From Lentisphaeria bacterium (GTDB taxonomy: Bacteria > Verrucomicrobiota > Lentisphaeria > Oligosphaerales > Oligosphaeraceae), in NCBI GenBank assembly GCA_016302725.1, contig JAEDNB010000078.1, positions 1-9,148 on the forward strand: a DNA stretch of 9,148 nucleotides. Direction: 5' to 3'. Position 1 is the stretch's first letter. The number at the start of each line of letters is the position of its first letter. Of the stretch, positions 6,659 to 9,148 are shown piece after piece. A program made the translations under genes and the position numbers. The notes under the pieces were generated by a model that did not search any database, was not told where the DNA came from, and was given only the letters and a program-made list of their open reading frames with translations.

Positions 6659-9133
6659 TCAGGGGATGTGGGGAGAGGCGGGCTGCACAAGGCATCCGGG
6701 GGCATGGGGGCCGGGGTGGCCCTGGGTGGAAAGGTGCTGCAGGAGAGCCTTCTGGGGGCACCGTTCCACAATGCAGGCGTCGCTATTGGGGAGGAAGGCG
6801 TAGAAGAAGAGCTCCTTTTCCCCCTGGGGATTGGTCCATTCCTCCACCCCCGAGGTGTCCTGGCTCTTCCGGAGGGCCTCCAGCACCGGGGCGGGAAGGC
6901 CCTCCTCGATGTCCAGAAAATCCTCCAGCCCCTTTCCGGGGGCGCGGGTATCCAGTCGGCAGAGCCCCTCCTCCTCCCGGTTCAGGAGGTATTTCTCCGT
7001 GACGCCGTCCTCCAGCCCGTTTCCCTTCTGGCCCAGCATGCCCACCAGCCGTTCGAAATGGACATCGGCCGCCAGGACTCCCACGAACCTGCCCTGGGCA
7101 TCCAGCACAGGGGCGGCGCAGGCCAGGAGCATGCGCCCCTGCTCTCCAGAATCCCGGTAGGGCTCTCCCCAGACCACGCCGGAGGAGCCCGTCTCCTGCC
7201 AGGCCGCCTTGGCGGCGCGGTACCAGGGACGCTGGCGCGGGTCGTATCCATCTGCGTATTCGGGATTGAAGGGATAGGCGACGTGGAGCCCCGTCTCCTC
7301 CAGCCCCAGGAATGCCCGCCGGAGCAGAAGCCCCTCCTGCAGCATCCGGTCCTCCAGGGCGGCCTGGCTTTGCGGGGAAAGCCGTTCCTCCCCGTTGGAG
7401 GCCAGCACCAGGTTCCGGAGATAGGCGCCCAAGGGGCGGAGGCGTTCCAGCACCGGCTGGAATTCCCCGGCGGGGGTGCCTGGGGCCACCACGTAGGAGA
7501 GGATGGCCGGGTTGATTCTCTTGCCGTAGTAGACCGGGGAGGGGGATTCGCCAAGGGCCGCCCCCGCCTGGCGCTGGTATTCCCGGTAGTCCAGGATGGG
7601 CATGGGGGAGGAGGTGACCAGGGGCGGGGTACTGTAGAGGAAGGAGGCCAGGTCCGCCGTGCGGCGCAGGCGCCCGGAGAGGGAGACCATCCTCTGGGAG
7701 AGGGCGATGGCCGACTCCATCACCTTGGCCTCCATGGTGAGGAGCCGCTGGCGGTAGTTGAGGATGTCGTTGTTCCGCTGAAGCATATGGGAACGCTCCT
7801 GCTCCAGGTTCCGCTCCTGGATTGCCCGGTCCCGCATCTGCGCCATGGAAACCACCATCAGGAGGAGGGCCGTAATCCAGCCCGCCGCAATGAGCCCCGC
7901 CACCAGGGAGAAGTGACGGGAAAGAAAACGGCGCATCCACATCCACAGGGTATCCGGGCGGGCAGACACCGGCTCGTCCCCCAGGTAGTGGCGGAGGTCC
8001 TGCCTGAACTCCTCCACGCTCTGGTAGCGCTCCTCGGGAAGGGTGGCCGTCGCCTTCTCGATGATGGCCACCAGGGAGGGATGGAGGGGGACGCCGTAGG
8101 GATTCACCACGGGAAGCCGGCGCCCCGCCCGGATCTCCTCCACCACCTCCCGGACGCTGCGGCCCTGGTAGCCGTGGCGGAGGGTGGCGATTTCATAGAG
8201 GATGAGCCCCAGGGCGAAGATATCCGCCCGGGCGTCCCGCGCCTTGCCCTCGTAGGCCTCGGGGGGGATGAACCTGGGGGTGCCGTCCAGGCGGGGCTTG
8301 CCCGTCCGCCGTGCCTCCGCCGCCAGGCATTTGGCGATGCCCCAGTCCATCACGTAGGCCTCCCCGTATTCCCCCAGCATGAGGTTCTCGGGCTTCAGGT
8401 CGCAGTGGATGACGCCCCGGGCGTGGGCATACGCCACGGCGTCGCAGGCCCGGAGGAAGATGTCGATATGTTCATGGAGTCGTTCCCGGTATTCCCATCG
8501 GGAGATCCGGTGGTGGGCCAGTTCCACGGCGTCCGTCTCCAGGATTTCCTTCAGGGTGCGTCCCTTCACCAATTTCATGGCCAGGTGGATTCCGGGTCCC
8601 TTGTCCCGCAGCAGCCCGTAGACGGAGACCACCGAGGGATGTTCCAGCTGGGCCGTGATGAGGGCCTCGTTCAGGAAGGCGCGGCGCACGGCGGGATTGG
8701 AGAGGTGTTCCGGGCGGAGGGATTTCAGGGCCACGATGCGGCGGAGCACCTTGTCCTGCGCCTGGGAGAGAATCCCCTGCCCCCCCTCCGCAAAGCGCTT
8801 CAGAATGGCGTACTGCTCTTCCAGGTTGCCCAGGGCCGGGGAGGAAAGCCCCTCCGAATCCTCCGGTTCCTCCTCCAGCCCCTCCACGGGAGGAAACATC
8901 GTGCCCGCCCCGGGGGAGGGCTCCCGTTCCGGCCTGCCGTGGCGGGATTTCAGCACCCGGCACTGAAGAAACTCCATCACATCCCCCAGGGAGGTGCCTC
9001 CCTCCCCTTTTCCGGGGGCGCTCCGCTCCGTATGGCCGCCCTTGGCCTTGTCGGCCTTTGGGGGCTCCCAGCGGCAGGTGGCATCCAGTTCCTGGGCAGG
9101 GGACTTCATCGTATGGTCGGCATTCTCTGGCAT
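6659..9133 (-). CDS. Transmembrane Hanks-type Ser/Thr protein kinase with C-terminal Cache sensor domain
   Basis: The product has 824 residues. Residues 1-107 are charged and Gly/Pro-rich, probably disordered. A kinase domain covers about 108-385: Gly-rich loop AEGGQG (115-120), Lys137 in VALK, helix-C Glu156, catalytic loop HCDLKPEN (243-250) with Asp245 and Asn250, metal-binding MDWG (Asp263), PPE (290-292, for APE) and Asp304 in RADIFALG. Next come one transmembrane segment (about 409-430) and a coiled-coil-like stretch (about 433-492). A dCache-type sensor follows: GYDPRQRPWYRAA (629-641), VVWGEPYRDSGEQG (653-666), VLDAQGRFVGVLAADVHFERL (676-696), and a second module to about 792. With the kinase inside, the Cache part lies outside the membrane, where such domains bind small molecules such as amino acids or carboxylates. 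The catalytic loop is HCD instead of HRD; the residues needed for catalysis are present, so an active enzyme is likely. The last 30 residues are low-complexity, with no second transmembrane segment. Start: ATG at 9133; MKSP at 9109 is an alternative, and a start left of the window edge cannot be excluded. Confidence 0.92.
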   Translation of the reverse strand: MPENADHTMKSPAQELDATCRWEPPKADKAKGGHTERSAPGKGEGGTSLGDVMEFLQCRVLKSRHGRPEREPSPGAGTMFPPVEGLEEEPEDSEGLSSPALGNLEEQYAILKRFAEGGQGILSQAQDKVLRRIVALKSLRPEHLSNPAVRRAFLNEALITAQLEHPSVVSVYGLLRDKGPGIHLAMKLVKGRTLKEILETDAVELAHHRISRWEYRERLHEHIDIFLRACDAVAYAHARGVIHCDLKPENLMLGEYGEAYVMDWGIAKCLAAEARRTGKPRLDGTPRFIPPEAYEGKARDARADIFALGLILYEIATLRHGYQGRSVREVVEEIRAGRRLPVVNPYGVPLHPSLVAIIEKATATLPEERYQSVEEFRQDLRHYLGDEPVSARPDTLWMWMRRFLSRHFSLVAGLIAAGWITALLLMVVSMAQMRDRAIQERNLEQERSHMLQRNNDILNYRQRLLTMEAKVMESAIALSQRMVSLSGRLRRTADLASFLYSTPPLVTSSPMPILDYREYQRQAGAALGESPSPVYYGKRINPAILSYVVAPGTPAGEFQPVLERLRPLGAYLRNLVLASNGEERLSPQSQAALEDRMLQEGLLLRRAFLGLEETGLHVAYPFNPEYADGYDPRQRPWYRAAKAAWQETGSSGVVWGEPYRDSGEQGRMLLACAAPVLDAQGRFVGVLAADVHFERLVGMLGQKGNGLEDGVTEKYLLNREEEGLCRLDTRAPGKGLEDFLDIEEGLPAPVLEALRKSQDTSGVEEWTNPQGEKELFFYAFLPNSDACIVERCPQKALLQHLSTQGHPGPHAPGCLVQPASPHIP

Positions 9134-9140
9134 GGGAGGA

Positions 9141-9146
9141 AATATA
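9141..9146 (-). promoter_or_regulatory. Candidate -10 box just upstream of the kinase start
   Basis: On the minus strand TATATT ends 7 nt before the kinase ATG at 9133; it matches the -10 consensus at five of six positions. If functional, transcription would begin at or within a base or two of the ATG, giving a leaderless or nearly leaderless mRNA. The -35 region lies outside the window. The same hexamer is the best -10 candidate for the glycosidase gene. Confidence 0.3.
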
Positions 9147-9148
9147 AT

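Noticed and set aside
6642..6761. Longer amidohydrolase start at 6761
   Set aside because: It would overlap the kinase gene by about 100 nt and add a Pro-rich stretch before the metal motif that normally lies at the N-terminus.
1..9148. CRISPR array, tRNA or rRNA genes, insertion sequence or prophage
   Set aside because: I saw no regularly spaced repeats, no tRNA-like or rRNA-like sequence, and no transposase, integrase or phage structural motif.

Overview
The window is a GC-rich bacterial segment with five protein-coding genes and very short spacers. Its character suggests a member of the Planctomycetes-Verrucomicrobia-Lentisphaerae group, with Lentisphaeria or a relative as my best guess. 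The clues are a very large secreted glycosidase-like protein, a membrane Ser/Thr kinase with a VMDWG-type motif, a GGQ release-factor-like protein with an added C-terminal domain, and starts without Shine-Dalgarno sequences. This placement rests on resemblance only and is not proven.

Layout. Positions 1-250 are non-coding and hold a GC hairpin and candidate promoter elements. Positions 251-3820 (+) encode a 1189-residue secreted protein that looks like a clan GH-A / GH42-type glycoside hydrolase. It is followed by a strong intrinsic terminator at 3850-3885 and a GC-rich hairpin cluster in the convergent gap. The rest lies on the minus strand as one closely packed run, read from 9133 down to 3967: a Hanks-type Ser/Thr kinase with one transmembrane segment and a predicted extracytoplasmic Cache sensor; an amidohydrolase-2 family metal hydrolase 17 nt later; a 41-nt AT-rich spacer with a near-perfect inverted repeat; a GGQ-domain release-factor-like protein; and, 30 nt later, proA (gamma-glutamyl phosphate reductase, proline synthesis).

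How the parts may work together. The kinase and amidohydrolase are probably co-transcribed. The AT-rich inverted repeat is a natural place for a second promoter, an operator or an mRNA structure that would uncouple the RF-like/proA pair. No known pathway links the four minus-strand products, so a shared function would be speculation. The glycosidase gene is an independent unit, apparently for uptake or degradation of external glycans.

The items most worth a second look are the kinase-TM-Cache architecture with an HCD rather than HRD catalytic loop, the AT-rich inverted repeat inside the minus-strand run, the shared C/T-rich leaders without Shine-Dalgarno sequence, and the GGQ protein with a helix-turn-helix-like tail. 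I see no tRNA, rRNA, CRISPR array, insertion sequence or phage gene.
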